Numbered from the stretch's first letter, positions 15,976-24,689 are shown. The stretch is 27,821 nt of DNA from CAXBPY01 sp003455275 (GCA_963977675.1 CAXBPY010000042.1:1-27821), one strand, 5' to 3'. Notes: a model not told the origin generated them from the sequence alone. Numbers and translations: made by a program.

Positions 15976-16422
15976 TCATTGACAGAAAGTCAATCCCCAT
16001 GGCCCTTCGCAATTGAGTTGCAGAACTGCGCCCTCTTCTTTTGTGTAAACGAAGTGATGTGAGTTTTTGGGATTGATGTAAAAATCTCCGGCCGAAAATT
16101 TTGTGCCCCTGGAAGTGTCAGCCGTTTCGCCGAATCCGATATAAACACTTCCGCTAATAACAGTTACTCTTTCATCTTCCGGATGAAAATGTGCCGGAAG
16201 CAAATAGTTCGGCGGAAATTTTACGCGTATTGTGAAAAGTCCAGGAGATTTAGCGCTTCCTTCAATTGCAACAATTTCTGCTCCTGCCGGAAACGGTGCC
16301 GGCGCCGGCTTCCAGTTCAGTTCATCAGCATGAATTCTGATGGTGTCTGATTTTGTTGTTTGTGAAAAACTTTTAAATGAAATTGAAAAAAGAACGGCAA
16401 GCGTAAGAATTTGGATTTTCAT
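15976..16422 (-). CDS. Exported cupin-domain protein
   Basis: About 148 residues. Signal peptide MKIQILTLAVLFSISFKSFS-Q (1-20) and a single cupin barrel. Metal ligands visible: His78, His80 and Glu84 in PAHFHPEDE (first cupin motif) and His122/123 in PKNSHHFVY (second motif). The conserved Gly-91 turn ('VISGSVYIGFG') separates the two motifs. The start at 16422 gives a good signal peptide; the 21-codon extension upstream does not. The substrate or reaction is unknown: such periplasmic cupins may bind a sugar or small acid, or be dioxygenase-like. It is divergent from the SpoIIE phosphatase. Confidence 0.82.
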   Translation of the reverse strand: MKIQILTLAVLFSISFKSFSQTTKSDTIRIHADELNWKPAPAPFPAGAEIVAIEGSAKSPGLFTIRVKFPPNYLLPAHFHPEDERVTVISGSVYIGFGETADTSRGTKFSAGDFYINPKNSHHFVYTKEEGAVLQLNCEGPWGLTFCQ

Positions 16423-16565
16423 AATTTGTAGAATGTGCAAATGAAGGTAATTGAAATTTCTTAACGGAAATTTTATGGTCCGCATTTAAATACTACACTC
16501 CTTTTTTTTTCGTTTGTATCTGAAAATACTCTTTGCTCTTGACCTCTATTTTTACCCTCGAAGAA

Positions 16566-17813
16566 ATGAGAATAGAAACTGCAAGATTTTCTGACAATAA
16601 AAAAATATATGAGGAACTCCGGCTGAAGCAATCGGAACTCAATGCGCTCTTGCAGGTAACTCAGGCGATTAATGACAATCTTGGAATAACCGGACTCGCA
16701 AATCTGTATTGCCAAACACTCAACTCAGAAATAGGATTTGAGCGAATTGCATTTTTTCTTCAGGACGAAAACTGGAAATGTGTTTCTAAAATCGGCGTGA
16801 GCGAAGAGTTTAATATTAGCGGGCATAAGAAAGATTTGCTTTCGTTTGCGCACCTCACGCATTTGAAAAAAGGGAAACACCCTTTTGCTCCGATGTTCGA
16901 CATCATTGTTCCTGTTTATCATAAAGACAAGCCGCTTGCTTTCACGCTGCTCGGCGGTTTGGAAAAAATAAAAGGATTCTCAATCGAGGAACGGCTGAAT
17001 TTTATTCAAACAATTTCCAATATCATTTCGGTTGCTATTGAAAACAAAAAACTTTTCAAGGAACAACTCCGGCAACAGGAAATAAAAAAAGAGCTGGAGC
17101 TTGCAGGTAAAATGCAAACTACACTGATTCCTGAAAAACTTCCGAGCGATGAGAGGGTAGAAATGGAAGCCAGCTACATGCCGCACTTTGATGTGGGCGG
17201 AGATTATTATGATGCTTTCGAACTGAACGAAGACGAAATATTTTTTTGTATCGGTGATATTTCGGGGAAAGGAATTTCTGCAGCATTGTTGATGGCAAGT
17301 TTTCAGGCGGGACTCAGAAGTTTGGTAAAACAGCAGCAGTCTTTGAAAGACATGGTTCAGGAGCTAAACATTAAAGTTAATGAGCTGACCAAGGGCGAGC
17401 GGTTTATCACTCTTTTCATGGCGCTCTATAATTCACATCATCACACTTTGCAGTATATTAATGCGGGACATCCGCCGCCGGTACTTTATCAAAACAATGA
17501 AACCATTTTGCTTGAAGATGGATGCACCATTCTTGGAATGTTCGACAAAATTCCTGTTGTGAAATTGGGAAAGGTAAACTTGAAAGATGAGGCGCTATTG
17601 CTGAATTATACAGACGGACTTTCTGAGCTGGAAGACAAAAGAAAAGAACAGCTGGGGGTAGACCGGCTGGCCGTCTTTGTTAAGGAAAATCATTCAAGAC
17701 CCCTTCTGGATTTTATAGGAGAACTCACAAATTATATAGTTGCCTTTAAGGGCAAAAAATTATTTAACGACGACATCAGTATTCTCTTGTGCCGTTTCCC
17801 CGGAAACCGGTAG
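16566..17813 (+). CDS. GAF-SpoIIE PP2C-type serine/threonine phosphatase
   Basis: A 415-residue soluble regulator. A short N-terminal coiled coil (KIYEELRLKQSELNALLQ) is followed by a GAF-like sensor (about 30-165), a linker helix (KKLFKEQLRQQEIKKELELAGKMQ), then the SpoIIE/RsbU phosphatase domain. Metal-binding residues seen are Asp213 in DVGGDYYD, Asp231 in GDISGKG, the Asp of NYTDGLSE and Asp402/403 in NDDIS. The family dephosphorylates anti-sigma-factor antagonists in partner-switching pathways. No STAS-domain antagonist or RsbW-like kinase gene is nearby, so its partner is unknown. I prefer the ATG at 16566 to a TTG eleven codons upstream (16533), which lacks supporting features. No membrane segment is present. 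Confidence 0.9.
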   Translation: MRIETARFSDNKKIYEELRLKQSELNALLQVTQAINDNLGITGLANLYCQTLNSEIGFERIAFFLQDENWKCVSKIGVSEEFNISGHKKDLLSFAHLTHLKKGKHPFAPMFDIIVPVYHKDKPLAFTLLGGLEKIKGFSIEERLNFIQTISNIISVAIENKKLFKEQLRQQEIKKELELAGKMQTTLIPEKLPSDERVEMEASYMPHFDVGGDYYDAFELNEDEIFFCIGDISGKGISAALLMASFQAGLRSLVKQQQSLKDMVQELNIKVNELTKGERFITLFMALYNSHHHTLQYINAGHPPPVLYQNNETILLEDGCTILGMFDKIPVVKLGKVNLKDEALLLNYTDGLSELEDKRKEQLGVDRLAVFVKENHSRPLLDFIGELTNYIVAFKGKKLFNDDISILLCRFPGNR

Positions 17814-18051
17814 TTTCTGAAGTTAAAAAAAGTTGTTTTTCTCCCCTCTTATCGCGGAACAAATATTGAATGATTTCGTAAGGGCAAGCCCTGAAAAATG
17901 AGGGTAACATTAAGTGGACAACAGAATAAATTTTTGTAAAATGAAATTAGGTTGTTGTTCGTTTAAATAAAACTGAAAATATAATTTGCGCGCACAACAA
18001 CTTTTTTAACACCAGTGTAAACAAACACAGAATAAAAAAACGACGAAGCTC
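17814..18051. other. Intergenic region upstream of the lytic transglycosylase gene
   Basis: No gene is seen. GAAAC/GTTTC arms flank the phosphatase stop codon (17803-17817) and could form a weak hairpin. AGGGC-AA-GCCCT lies near 17881. ATATAATTTG near 17980 is close to, but not, the TAnnTTTG -7 consensus and may be the promoter of the next gene. Confidence 0.35.
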
Positions 18052-19551
18052 ATGAAGAACAAAAAAATCCTTGCAGCCTTTCTCTTCGCCTTTGGCTGCG
18101 TTCCTGCTTTTCTTAATTACGCTTTTGCACAGGAGCCTCTGAAAAATGTAAACCCAATGGTGGCCCCAATGCAGTATGGAGGCACTTCTTCTGATAGTAT
18201 TAATGCGGTTGATAACACGCTTGATTCCTTGGTCCTGGTCACCGACGGAGAAAATTCTTACAACTCATTTCCAACTTTTGAGGATTCGGTTTTCGATTCA
18301 AGAATCAAATCGTTGAACACAGTTATACCTGTTGTTTACAATGATGAAGTGCGGAAGTTTATTGATCTCTACACCATTCGCAAGCGCGATCAGGTAGAAC
18401 GGATGCTGGGCCTTAGCAAATTTTACTTTCCGATTTTTGAGAAGATAATTGTTTCCAATGACATGCCGGCAGATTTGAAATATTTATCAGTGATTGAATC
18501 GGCCCTTAATCCAATGGCAGTTTCAAGAAGCGGTGCAGTGGGCCTTTGGCAGTTCATGTATGGAACTGCTAAACTGTATGGCTTAAAAGTGAATTCATAT
18601 ATTGACGAGCGCCGCGATATTGTTGCTTCTACTGAGGCAGCGTGTGATTACCTGAAAAATTCATATAATACTTATGGAGACTGGCTGCTCGCTATTGCTT
18701 CATACAATTGCGGGCCAGGAAATGTGAATCGTGCGATTGCACTTTCAGGTGGAAAGATGGATTTCTGGTCTATCAGCAAGTACCTTCCAAAGGAAACAAG
18801 AAGCTATGTTCCGGCTTTCATAGCTGCGATGTATGTGATGAATTTTTATTCTGCACATGACCTGGCACCCGTTGAACCCGAACAAGATGTTTGCGATATT
18901 GTAATGGTTGATGTTTATGACAAACTCAGCTGCGAACAGATTGCAAAGTATACAGACCTTAATGTTGAGTTAGTGAAATTTTTGAATCCTGGTTTACGCA
19001 CCAATGTGATACCTGCTTTCAATGAGCCATATGAACTAAAACTCCCTGCGGATAAGTATTGCATTTATGATGCAATGAAGGATTCAATTGTCTGCGCTTC
19101 GAAAAGCGTGGTTGTTAAAAATTACTCTTCTTATTATACGGGAAACGGTACTACACACACACATGTTGTTAGAAGCGGCGAATCGCTTGGACTGATAGCT
19201 TCAAGAAACGGCTGCACAGTGACCCAATTGAAATCGTGGAATGGATTGCACAGTAATATGATTTATCCTGGACAGAAGCTGAAGATATATGGAAAAAGTT
19301 CAGGAACGACCACTACTTCCTCTTCATCAAAAACTTCAACAACTTCTTCTGCTAAAACAACCACTACCAATTCGACAACTTCTTCTTCTGAAAAAGTTGT
19401 TTATTACAAAGTGCGTTCAGGAGATTCATTGTGGAGCATTGCCAATAAGTATAAATACAGCGGCGTCACCGTAGCTGATATTAAAGCATCCAACTCACCT
19501 TCCAAATGGACAAACCTGATGCCCGGCACCGTGCTGAAGATTAATTTGTAA
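18052..19551 (+). CDS. MltD-like lytic murein transglycosylase with two LysM domains
   Basis: A 499-residue periplasmic enzyme. Signal peptide 1-26 (ends AFA-Q). The SLT-type catalytic domain covers about 125-265: the catalytic Glu149 is in SVIESALNP, followed by SRSGAVGLWQFM and AIASYNCGPGNV, the classical transglycosylase motifs. It cleaves the MurNAc-GlcNAc bond to form 1,6-anhydro-MurNAc ends. Two LysM peptidoglycan-binding modules follow, at about 371-415 (THVVRSGESL...) and 452-499 (YKVRSGDSLWSIANKY...). They are separated by a Ser/Thr-only linker of about 30 residues (418-447), low-complexity and a possible O-glycosylation site. It is monocistronic with a perfect hairpin terminator. 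It may work with the GH3 fusion in wall turnover, an inference only. Confidence 0.95.
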   Translation: MKNKKILAAFLFAFGCVPAFLNYAFAQEPLKNVNPMVAPMQYGGTSSDSINAVDNTLDSLVLVTDGENSYNSFPTFEDSVFDSRIKSLNTVIPVVYNDEVRKFIDLYTIRKRDQVERMLGLSKFYFPIFEKIIVSNDMPADLKYLSVIESALNPMAVSRSGAVGLWQFMYGTAKLYGLKVNSYIDERRDIVASTEAACDYLKNSYNTYGDWLLAIASYNCGPGNVNRAIALSGGKMDFWSISKYLPKETRSYVPAFIAAMYVMNFYSAHDLAPVEPEQDVCDIVMVDVYDKLSCEQIAKYTDLNVELVKFLNPGLRTNVIPAFNEPYELKLPADKYCIYDAMKDSIVCASKSVVVKNYSSYYTGNGTTHTHVVRSGESLGLIASRNGCTVTQLKSWNGLHSNMIYPGQKLKIYGKSSGTTTTSSSSKTSTTSSAKTTTTNSTTSSSEKVVYYKVRSGDSLWSIANKYKYSGVTVADIKASNSPSKWTNLMPGTVLKINL

Positions 19552-19574
19552 ATATTTTTTTAAAACAAAATTTT

Positions 19575-19607
19575 AAATGCCGTCTCTAAAGACGGCATTT
19601 TTTATTT
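19575..19607. terminator. Bidirectional terminator between MltD-like and thiolase genes
   Basis: AAATGCCGTC (19575-19584) and GACGGCATTT (19591-19600) make a perfect ten-pair stem with loop TCTAAA. T-rich tracts follow on both strands, so it serves both convergent genes; its right tail reaches the thiolase stop codon. Confidence 0.9.
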
Positions 19608-20806
19608 CAGCAACCTTCATAAATTATTGCAGCGCCCTGGCCAACTCCCACGCACATTGTAGCTAATCCGTATTTCGAATTTCTTTTTTTCATTTCGTGA
19701 AGAAGTGTGGCAGAGATGCGCGAGCCGCTACATCCGAGCGGATGACCAATAGCAATGGCACCACCATTCACATTCACCTTTGATTCATCTAATTTCAAAT
19801 TACGAATGCAGGCAATGGATTGCGATGCGAAGGCTTCATTGAGTTCAACAAGGTCAATGTCATTCACTGAAAGTCCGGCGCGCTTCAATGCTTTTTGGGT
19901 TGCGGGCACGGGACCAATTCCCATGTAAGCAGGATCAACTCCGGCTGCTGCGCAGGAAACAATTCTTGCAAGCGGAGTGAGATTCATTTCTTTCAAAGTG
20001 TTTTCACTCACGAGAATTAAACATGCCGCACCATCATTCACGCCGGAGGAATTTCCGGCAGTGACTGTTCCGTCTTTTTTAAATGCAGGTTTTAATTGTG
20101 AAAGTTTTTCCAATGAAGTAGCGCGTGGATGTTCGTCCTTGTCAAAAAGAATTTCTTCTCCTTTTGCATTCTGAATTTTCACGGGCACAAATTCGCTTTT
20201 GAATTTTCCCGCATTATATGCTGCTGCATATTTCTCTTGTGACGCGAGTGCAAACTTGTCCTGCTCATCGCGAGACACTTTCCATTTCTCCGCCACATTC
20301 TCTGCGGTTTCTCCCATGGAGTATGGATGATGAAGCTCTGCTAATTTTTTATTCGTGAATCTCCATCCGATGGTGGTGTCAAAAATTTCTGCCTTGCGGC
20401 TGAATGCAGAATCTGATTTTGCAAATACAAAAGGTGCGCGAGTCATGCTCTCCGTTCCACCGGCGAGATAAATTACTCCGTCATCATTTTTAATTGCGCG
20501 AAATGCATCCATGATTGATTGAAGTCCACTTGCACACAGACGATTCACAGTAACACCGCCCACACTTGTTGGTAATCCTGCGAGCAACAAAGCCATGCGT
20601 GCCACATCGCGGTTGTCTTCTCCGGCTTGGTTCGCAGCGCCGAGAATCACTTCTTCAATTTTCTGAACATCCAGATTCGGATTGCGGGCAATAATTTCTT
20701 TAATCACCAACGCCGCCAAATCATCAGGGCGAACTCCGCTGAGTGAGCCACCATATTTTCCAATTGGCGTGCGAAGCGCATCTACTACATAAACACTTTT
20801 CATCAT
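19607..20806 (-). CDS. Thiolase (acetyl-CoA C-acyltransferase; 3-oxoadipyl-CoA thiolase-like)
   Basis: A 399-residue cytoplasmic thiolase. Active-site residues: nucleophile Cys91 in NRLCASGLQS, His355 in AIGHPLGCSG, Cys385 in MCVGVGQG, plus the NEAFA motif. The segment GAANQAGEDNRDVARMALLLAGLP is strongly reminiscent of PcaF/PaaJ 3-oxoadipyl-CoA thiolases, but in Bacteroidota the same type is used generally in beta-oxidation. No other aromatic-degradation or beta-oxidation gene is adjacent, so the specific substrate stays open. It may start at 20806 or at the second Met (20803). A near-consensus -7 element (TACTTTCG) lies about 30 bases upstream. It shares a terminator with the convergent transglycosylase. 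Confidence 0.93.
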   Translation of the reverse strand: MMKSVYVVDALRTPIGKYGGSLSGVRPDDLAALVIKEIIARNPNLDVQKIEEVILGAANQAGEDNRDVARMALLLAGLPTSVGGVTVNRLCASGLQSIMDAFRAIKNDDGVIYLAGGTESMTRAPFVFAKSDSAFSRKAEIFDTTIGWRFTNKKLAELHHPYSMGETAENVAEKWKVSRDEQDKFALASQEKYAAAYNAGKFKSEFVPVKIQNAKGEEILFDKDEHPRATSLEKLSQLKPAFKKDGTVTAGNSSGVNDGAACLILVSENTLKEMNLTPLARIVSCAAAGVDPAYMGIGPVPATQKALKRAGLSVNDIDLVELNEAFASQSIACIRNLKLDESKVNVNGGAIAIGHPLGCSGSRISATLLHEMKKRNSKYGLATMCVGVGQGAAIIYEGC

Positions 20807-20907
20807 TTGAAAAAAATTTCTTCGCGAAAGTAACCGCGCTAAAATTTTTTTGGTTCAGAATAATTCTTGTGAAAAAGATTCAGCACTAATGCCCATTATG
20901 TATTGCA

Positions 20908-20930
20908 GGAATTTCCTGATGGAAATTTCC
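20908..20930. repeat. Inverted repeat after the amine oxidase gene
   Basis: GGAATTTCC and GGAAATTTCC, separated by TGAT, can pair with a one-base bulge. It lies about 30 bases downstream of the amine oxidase stop codon. No T-run follows, so it is at best a weak terminator or an mRNA 3'-end stabiliser. Confidence 0.4.
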
Positions 20931-20960
20931 AACAATAATGAAATCAGCAGCCGATTATTT

Positions 20961-22328
20961 CTAAGCCAATATTTCTTCTGCAACTCTGAATGCACTGTCA
21001 ATTGCCCCATGCACAGTGGCAAAACTTCCTTCAGTATTGGTTGCTTCACCTGCAAAGTGAAGTTGATTATTTACAACTTCAGCTAAATCAATGCGCGGCT
21101 GATTGCTGGTTTGCGTTGGAAAAGAATAAGCACCAAGAATGAATGGTTCATTTGTCCAGTTCATAATTTTTGAATCAACAAAATGGTTGGTTGCCGCTCC
21201 ATTGTATGCAGCATCCAATTGTGCGAGGCATTGAGTAACTGCATTACTTCCCTGCGCGCTCAGTGCTTCTGCAAAACTTCCCATGGCAAAAGCCGTGAGC
21301 AGATAATCACTGCTGCTTTTCCCAAGAGCAGTGGTCCAGTATTCAGGCACTACTCCTTCACTAAATAAAGATCCCAGGTCATTTTTCCAGAACGGCGAAT
21401 CAAATTTCAAAATGATTTTCATGCCTGCACCCATTCCAATTCCGTTGATGGCAGAAATTTTTTTATCCGGCAGCGCAGGCACAAATTCAATTATCTGCTG
21501 CTGAAGAATTGTGAGCGGAACAGTGATCACCACTTTGTCTGCTTCATAAGTTTGTCCGTTCTGATCAGTTAGAATAATTGTTGATTGGCTGTAATCAATT
21601 TGTGTGATCTGAATGTTGTAAGAAATTTTCGACAACATGTTGCTGCAATAATTTTCGAGCAGCGATAAAAGCGATTTATTTTTTACCATATAGTTGGTGT
21701 TGCCGGCACTCCATAAATCGTTCGATTGTTTTACTCCCGAAAAACTTAGCCGCTCCATGCTGGTTCCGAATTCGCCACCCACCTGTGCATCGTCTATAAA
21801 TTTTACACGAGCTGTTACACCATTGTCTGCTGCGTATTGTTCGGCAGTAATTTCATTTCCATTGTAGCTATTCATTGCACTTACCATATCCAATGCCTTT
21901 GATGCTTCGCTGTCGTTCTTAATATCTTTTTCAATTTGAACTTTCGAATTGAGAAAATAATAATTCTCTCCGGGTTCCTTAATCAAATCGGCGCCTCCAT
22001 CCTTTGTGATTTGATACCATCGGGAACGATGCCCATGCACTTCTTCGGCGCCCAACTCTACATGGAAGGAGGCAAAATCACTAAGCGCAGAAATACGCCC
22101 GCCATGAATGGCAGATGCTTCAAGCACCATCACATTCACATTACGCTCGGTTAAAATTTTTGCAGCCACCATTCCTGCTGCGCCTGCACCAATCACAATC
22201 ACATTACCCGAATAACTGCCTTTAGGAATTTTCAATTTGTTGCAACTCTCTAATAACTCAGGCAATAACACTACAGGTGTAGCCATTGCAACATTTTTAA
22301 TAAACCTCCGGCGGTTAATGGATTTCAT
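20961..22328 (-). CDS. Tat-exported flavin amine oxidase family protein
   Basis: A 455-residue FAD-dependent oxidoreductase of the monoamine oxidase/phytoene desaturase superfamily. A twin-arginine-like signal (NRRRFIKNVA, 5-14) and a hydrophobic segment precede Cys29. The ADP-binding motif GAGAAG is at 47-52 (VIGAGAAGMVAAKIL), with LEASAIHGGRI following. The C-terminal FAD-binding signature LHFAGEATNTEGSFATVHGAIDSA is intact. The substrate (an amine or amino acid) is unknown. Since FAD is inserted in the cytoplasm, Tat export in folded form fits. The LLESC sequence at 25-29 might be a lipobox, but Glu at -2 is unusual. Divergently or singly transcribed, with a TACATTTG element 13 bases upstream of the ATG. 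Confidence 0.88.
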   Translation of the reverse strand: MKSINRRRFIKNVAMATPVVLLPELLESCNKLKIPKGSYSGNVIVIGAGAAGMVAAKILTERNVNVMVLEASAIHGGRISALSDFASFHVELGAEEVHGHRSRWYQITKDGGADLIKEPGENYYFLNSKVQIEKDIKNDSEASKALDMVSAMNSYNGNEITAEQYAADNGVTARVKFIDDAQVGGEFGTSMERLSFSGVKQSNDLWSAGNTNYMVKNKSLLSLLENYCSNMLSKISYNIQITQIDYSQSTIILTDQNGQTYEADKVVITVPLTILQQQIIEFVPALPDKKISAINGIGMGAGMKIILKFDSPFWKNDLGSLFSEGVVPEYWTTALGKSSSDYLLTAFAMGSFAEALSAQGSNAVTQCLAQLDAAYNGAATNHFVDSKIMNWTNEPFILGAYSFPTQTSNQPRIDLAEVVNNQLHFAGEATNTEGSFATVHGAIDSAFRVAEEILA

Positions 22329-22341
22329 TTTTGCGAATTTT

Positions 22342-22349
22342 CAAATGTA
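22342..22349 (-). promoter_or_regulatory. TAnnTTTG -7 element upstream of the amine oxidase gene
   Basis: TACATTTG on the - strand, 13 bases before the ATG at 22328, implying a very short 5' leader if used. Confidence 0.45.
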
Positions 22350-22400
22350 AATCTTTCAAACCACGCCATTTGGTAAGTAATGGACACACTTCTGAGTAAT

Positions 22401-23708
22401 TTAGATTCTCCGAATCTTCGCTCCGAGTTTATTCAGACGACCATCAATATTCTGGTAACCACGGTCAATCTGATTGATGTTGTGAATGGTGCTCTTTCCC
22501 TCGGCGCTCATTGCTGCAATCAGAAGCGCCACACCCGCCCGAATATCCGGACTTGTCATGCTGATGCCACGCAATGGCGACTGACGATTCAATCCAATCA
22601 CTGCAGCGCGGTGCGGATCACATAGAATTATTTGCGCCCCCATTTCAATTAGTTTATCCACGAAGAACAAACGGCTCTCAAACATTTTCTGATGAATCAA
22701 AACAGTTCCTTTCGATTGAGTGGCTGTAACAAGAATGACTGAAAGCAAGTCGGGCGTGAGTCCGGGCCAGATTGCATCGGCAATGGTCATGATACTTCCG
22801 TCAATAAAAGTTTGAATCTTGTAAGATGATTGTTCAGGAACAAAAATGTCTTGTCCGCGGATTTCGAATTCGATTCCCAGCTTGCGAAATGATTCAGGAA
22901 TGATTCCAAGTTCTTGTGGCTGCGCATCCTTTATGAGCAATTCACTTTGAGTCATTGCAGCGAGTCCGATAAAACTTCCAACTTCAATCATGTCACTCAA
23001 CATTCGATGCTCTGTTCCGCCGAGAGATTGCACGCCGTGAATTGTAACAAGGTTGGAGCCGATGCCTTCAATCTTTCCACCCATTCGCACAATCATTTTG
23101 CAGAGTTGCTGCAGGTAGGGTTCACACGCGGCATTAAAAATGGTAGTTGTTCCTTTCGCAAGCGAAGCTGCCATGATGATGTTAGCAGTTCCTGTTACAG
23201 ATGCTTCATCAAGCAACATGTAAGTGCCGGTGAGTTGCGAAGCATCAATGGTGAAATTATTTTCCTTCGAATCGAAATTGAATTTCGCTCCGAGTTTTTC
23301 GAAGCCGATGAAGTGAGTATCCAATCTTCTTCTTCCGATTTTATCGCCGCCGGGCTTTGGAATAAATGCTTTCTTAAATCGAGCAAGCAGCGGACCAATC
23401 ATCATTACAGAGCCGCGAAGGCGCGCTGCCTTTTTTGCATACGCTTCGGTGTTCATGTAATCGAGGTTGATGTCTTTCGCGCGGAAAGAATAAGTGTCTT
23501 CGTTTTGCTTTCTGATTTCTACTCCGAAGTCGCGGAGCAAATCAATCAGTGCATTCACATCTGCAATGTTCGGAATGTTGCTGATGGTCACTGTTTCATC
23601 GGTGAGCAACACCGCACAAAGAATTTGTAACGCTTCGTTCTTCGCGCCTTGCGGAATAATTTCTCCTTTCAGTTTGTAACCACCGGTTACTTCAAATGCA
23701 TCAGCCAT
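22401..23708 (-). CDS. murA: UDP-N-acetylglucosamine 1-carboxyvinyltransferase with Asp at the Cys115 position
   Basis: A 435-residue cytoplasmic enzyme that transfers enolpyruvate from PEP to UDP-GlcNAc, the first committed step of peptidoglycan synthesis. Conserved features: Lys23-Asn24 at the PEP/UDP site (PQGAKNEAL), the LRGSVMMIGPLLARF segment, and the loop GGDKIGRRRLDTH (120-132). In E. coli this loop carries Cys115, the fosfomycin-attacked residue; here the position is Asp122 (codon GAT at 23343-23345). Cys-to-Asp is known from fosfomycin-resistant MurAs such as those of mycobacteria and chlamydiae, and I believe it is common in Bacteroidota. It keeps the acid/base role. Single gene; no clear terminator. 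Confidence 0.96.
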   Translation of the reverse strand: MADAFEVTGGYKLKGEIIPQGAKNEALQILCAVLLTDETVTISNIPNIADVNALIDLLRDFGVEIRKQNEDTYSFRAKDINLDYMNTEAYAKKAARLRGSVMMIGPLLARFKKAFIPKPGGDKIGRRRLDTHFIGFEKLGAKFNFDSKENNFTIDASQLTGTYMLLDEASVTGTANIIMAASLAKGTTTIFNAACEPYLQQLCKMIVRMGGKIEGIGSNLVTIHGVQSLGGTEHRMLSDMIEVGSFIGLAAMTQSELLIKDAQPQELGIIPESFRKLGIEFEIRGQDIFVPEQSSYKIQTFIDGSIMTIADAIWPGLTPDLLSVILVTATQSKGTVLIHQKMFESRLFFVDKLIEMGAQIILCDPHRAAVIGLNRQSPLRGISMTSPDIRAGVALLIAAMSAEGKSTIHNINQIDRGYQNIDGRLNKLGAKIRRI

Positions 23709-23785
23709 GCTGGAAAAGGTTATAATTTGATTTGTTGTTCGTTATTAGTGAATACAGAGAGCGAAATTTCAAATCATAATTAATC

Positions 23786-23826
23786 ATCACAATCTGCGCA
23801 ATCTGCGTTCAACCGTATTTCGTGGT
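23786..23826. repeat. Decayed dispersed repeat with tandem AATCTGCG
   Basis: ATCACAATCTGCGCAATCTG and the following bases up to TTCGTGG resemble the 'aatctgtgtaatctgtgtcc' repeat texture also seen at 9910-9996. Confidence 0.4.
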
Positions 23827-23923
23827 CGAATATCAACTCACCTTCTTTCGAAATATTTTAACGGAAAGAAATTTTATTCACTCAAAAAATATTAAGTGAA
23901 CAGAAAAAATTATTTTTGAATAA

Positions 23924-23958
23924 AAACAACTAACCACATAGTTACAAAGGAGTTGTTT
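23924..23958 (-). terminator. Possible weak terminator of the DUF4290 gene
   Basis: AAACAACT and AGTTGTTT (eight pairs, loop of 19 bases). On the - strand the stem is followed by TTATTC. The long loop makes this uncertain. Confidence 0.3.
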
Positions 23959-24038
23959 CTTTATTCCTATTTCACCGGGTGGTTCAGTAAGTTTTAAATT
24001 TTCATTATAGAGAAAAATATTTTTTTTCTCAGCGGTTT

Positions 24039-24689
24039 CTACCGGCGCTTACGGAAATGTTTTCCTCCTCCTCCGCCACGATTTTTGTTCTTGAAATTTT
24101 TCTTGTGCCGTTTTTCCTTTTGAATCGTGGTATGTGATTTTCCTTTGATATGATCCAGGCTGTAATCAATAATTTCAAGTTCTCCCTTGCTGATGATTCC
24201 AAGGTCATTTTTTATCACATCATCGCTCACCAATTGATTGTCGCCCCACTGAAGATGAACAAGCTTCATATAATAGGCCATAACTTCTGATGCGCTTTTT
24301 TTCTTTTCGGGGTCTTCTACTTCTGCAAGAATTTTATCAAGCAGCCGCTCAAGGTTTTTTCCATAATTGCGATACTTGATTTTGTTTTTCGGGTAAGCAA
24401 GCGGCGCTGGTTTTTCATCTCCGGCTTTTTTCTTCTTCGGTTTTGGGTAAGGAGAATCAACATCTAGCTTATAATCAGTCATGATATGAAGATGGTCCCA
24501 TAGTTTCATTTTATATTCTTCAATATTCCGGAATTGCGGAGTGCTAAAACTCATAATATCAATAAGCGCCCGGGCCGCGGTGTTTCTCTTTTCACGATCT
24601 TCAATAGTGAGCAGGTGTTGCGCTAGTTTCATTGTAATGCGCCCATATTCAGGAATTTCCATTTTGGGACGCGCAGTATTGTATTCCAT
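24039..24689 (-). CDS. DUF4290 domain-containing protein
   Basis: A 216-residue protein of the Bacteroidota-specific DUF4290 family: MEYNTARPKMEIPEYGR is its characteristic start, followed by the REKRNTAARALIDIMS and QFRNIEEYKMKLWDHLHIM helices. The function is unknown. The second half carries FRNYGKNLERLLDK-like and 'VAYYMKLVHLQWG'-like helices. The C-terminal 30 residues are strongly basic with a run of Gly (KNRGGGGGKHFRKRR), suggesting nucleic-acid or ribosome contact (inference). The frame stays open upstream to 24956, but that part overlaps the first 170 bases of divergent mnmG and has no family similarity, so I use the ATG at 24689. A TACATTTG element sits 17 bases upstream. Confidence 0.9.
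   Translation of the reverse strand: MEYNTARPKMEIPEYGRITMKLAQHLLTIEDREKRNTAARALIDIMSFSTPQFRNIEEYKMKLWDHLHIMTDYKLDVDSPYPKPKKKKAGDEKPAPLAYPKNKIKYRNYGKNLERLLDKILAEVEDPEKKKSASEVMAYYMKLVHLQWGDNQLVSDDVIKNDLGIISKGELEIIDYSLDHIKGKSHTTIQKEKRHKKNFKNKNRGGGGGKHFRKRR

Larger units (their letters stand above)
23709..24038. other. Gene-free stretch between the DUF4290 gene and murA
   Basis: About 330 bases without a supported gene. It contains a decayed repeat with tandem AATCTGCG units (23786-23826), a TTCACT/AGTGAA hairpin (about 23876-23899), and AAACAACT/AGTTGTTT arms (23924-23931 and 23951-23958) that could form a weak terminator for the DUF4290 transcript on the - strand. CAAATCATA near 23770 is one base off the reversed -7 spacing and might belong to a murA promoter. 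Confidence 0.45.

Noticed and set aside
16533..16565. TTG start of the SpoIIE phosphatase
   Set aside because: The 11 extra codons add no family sequence. The ATG at 16566 is a better start, although the TTG cannot be excluded.
20850..21086. + strand 78-codon frame after the thiolase
   Set aside because: Mostly antisense to the amine oxidase 3' end and without any recognisable signal.
22914..23630. + strand open frame of 238 codons opposite murA
   Set aside because: Fully antisense to murA, Cys/His-rich composition typical of shadow frames, no recognisable domain.
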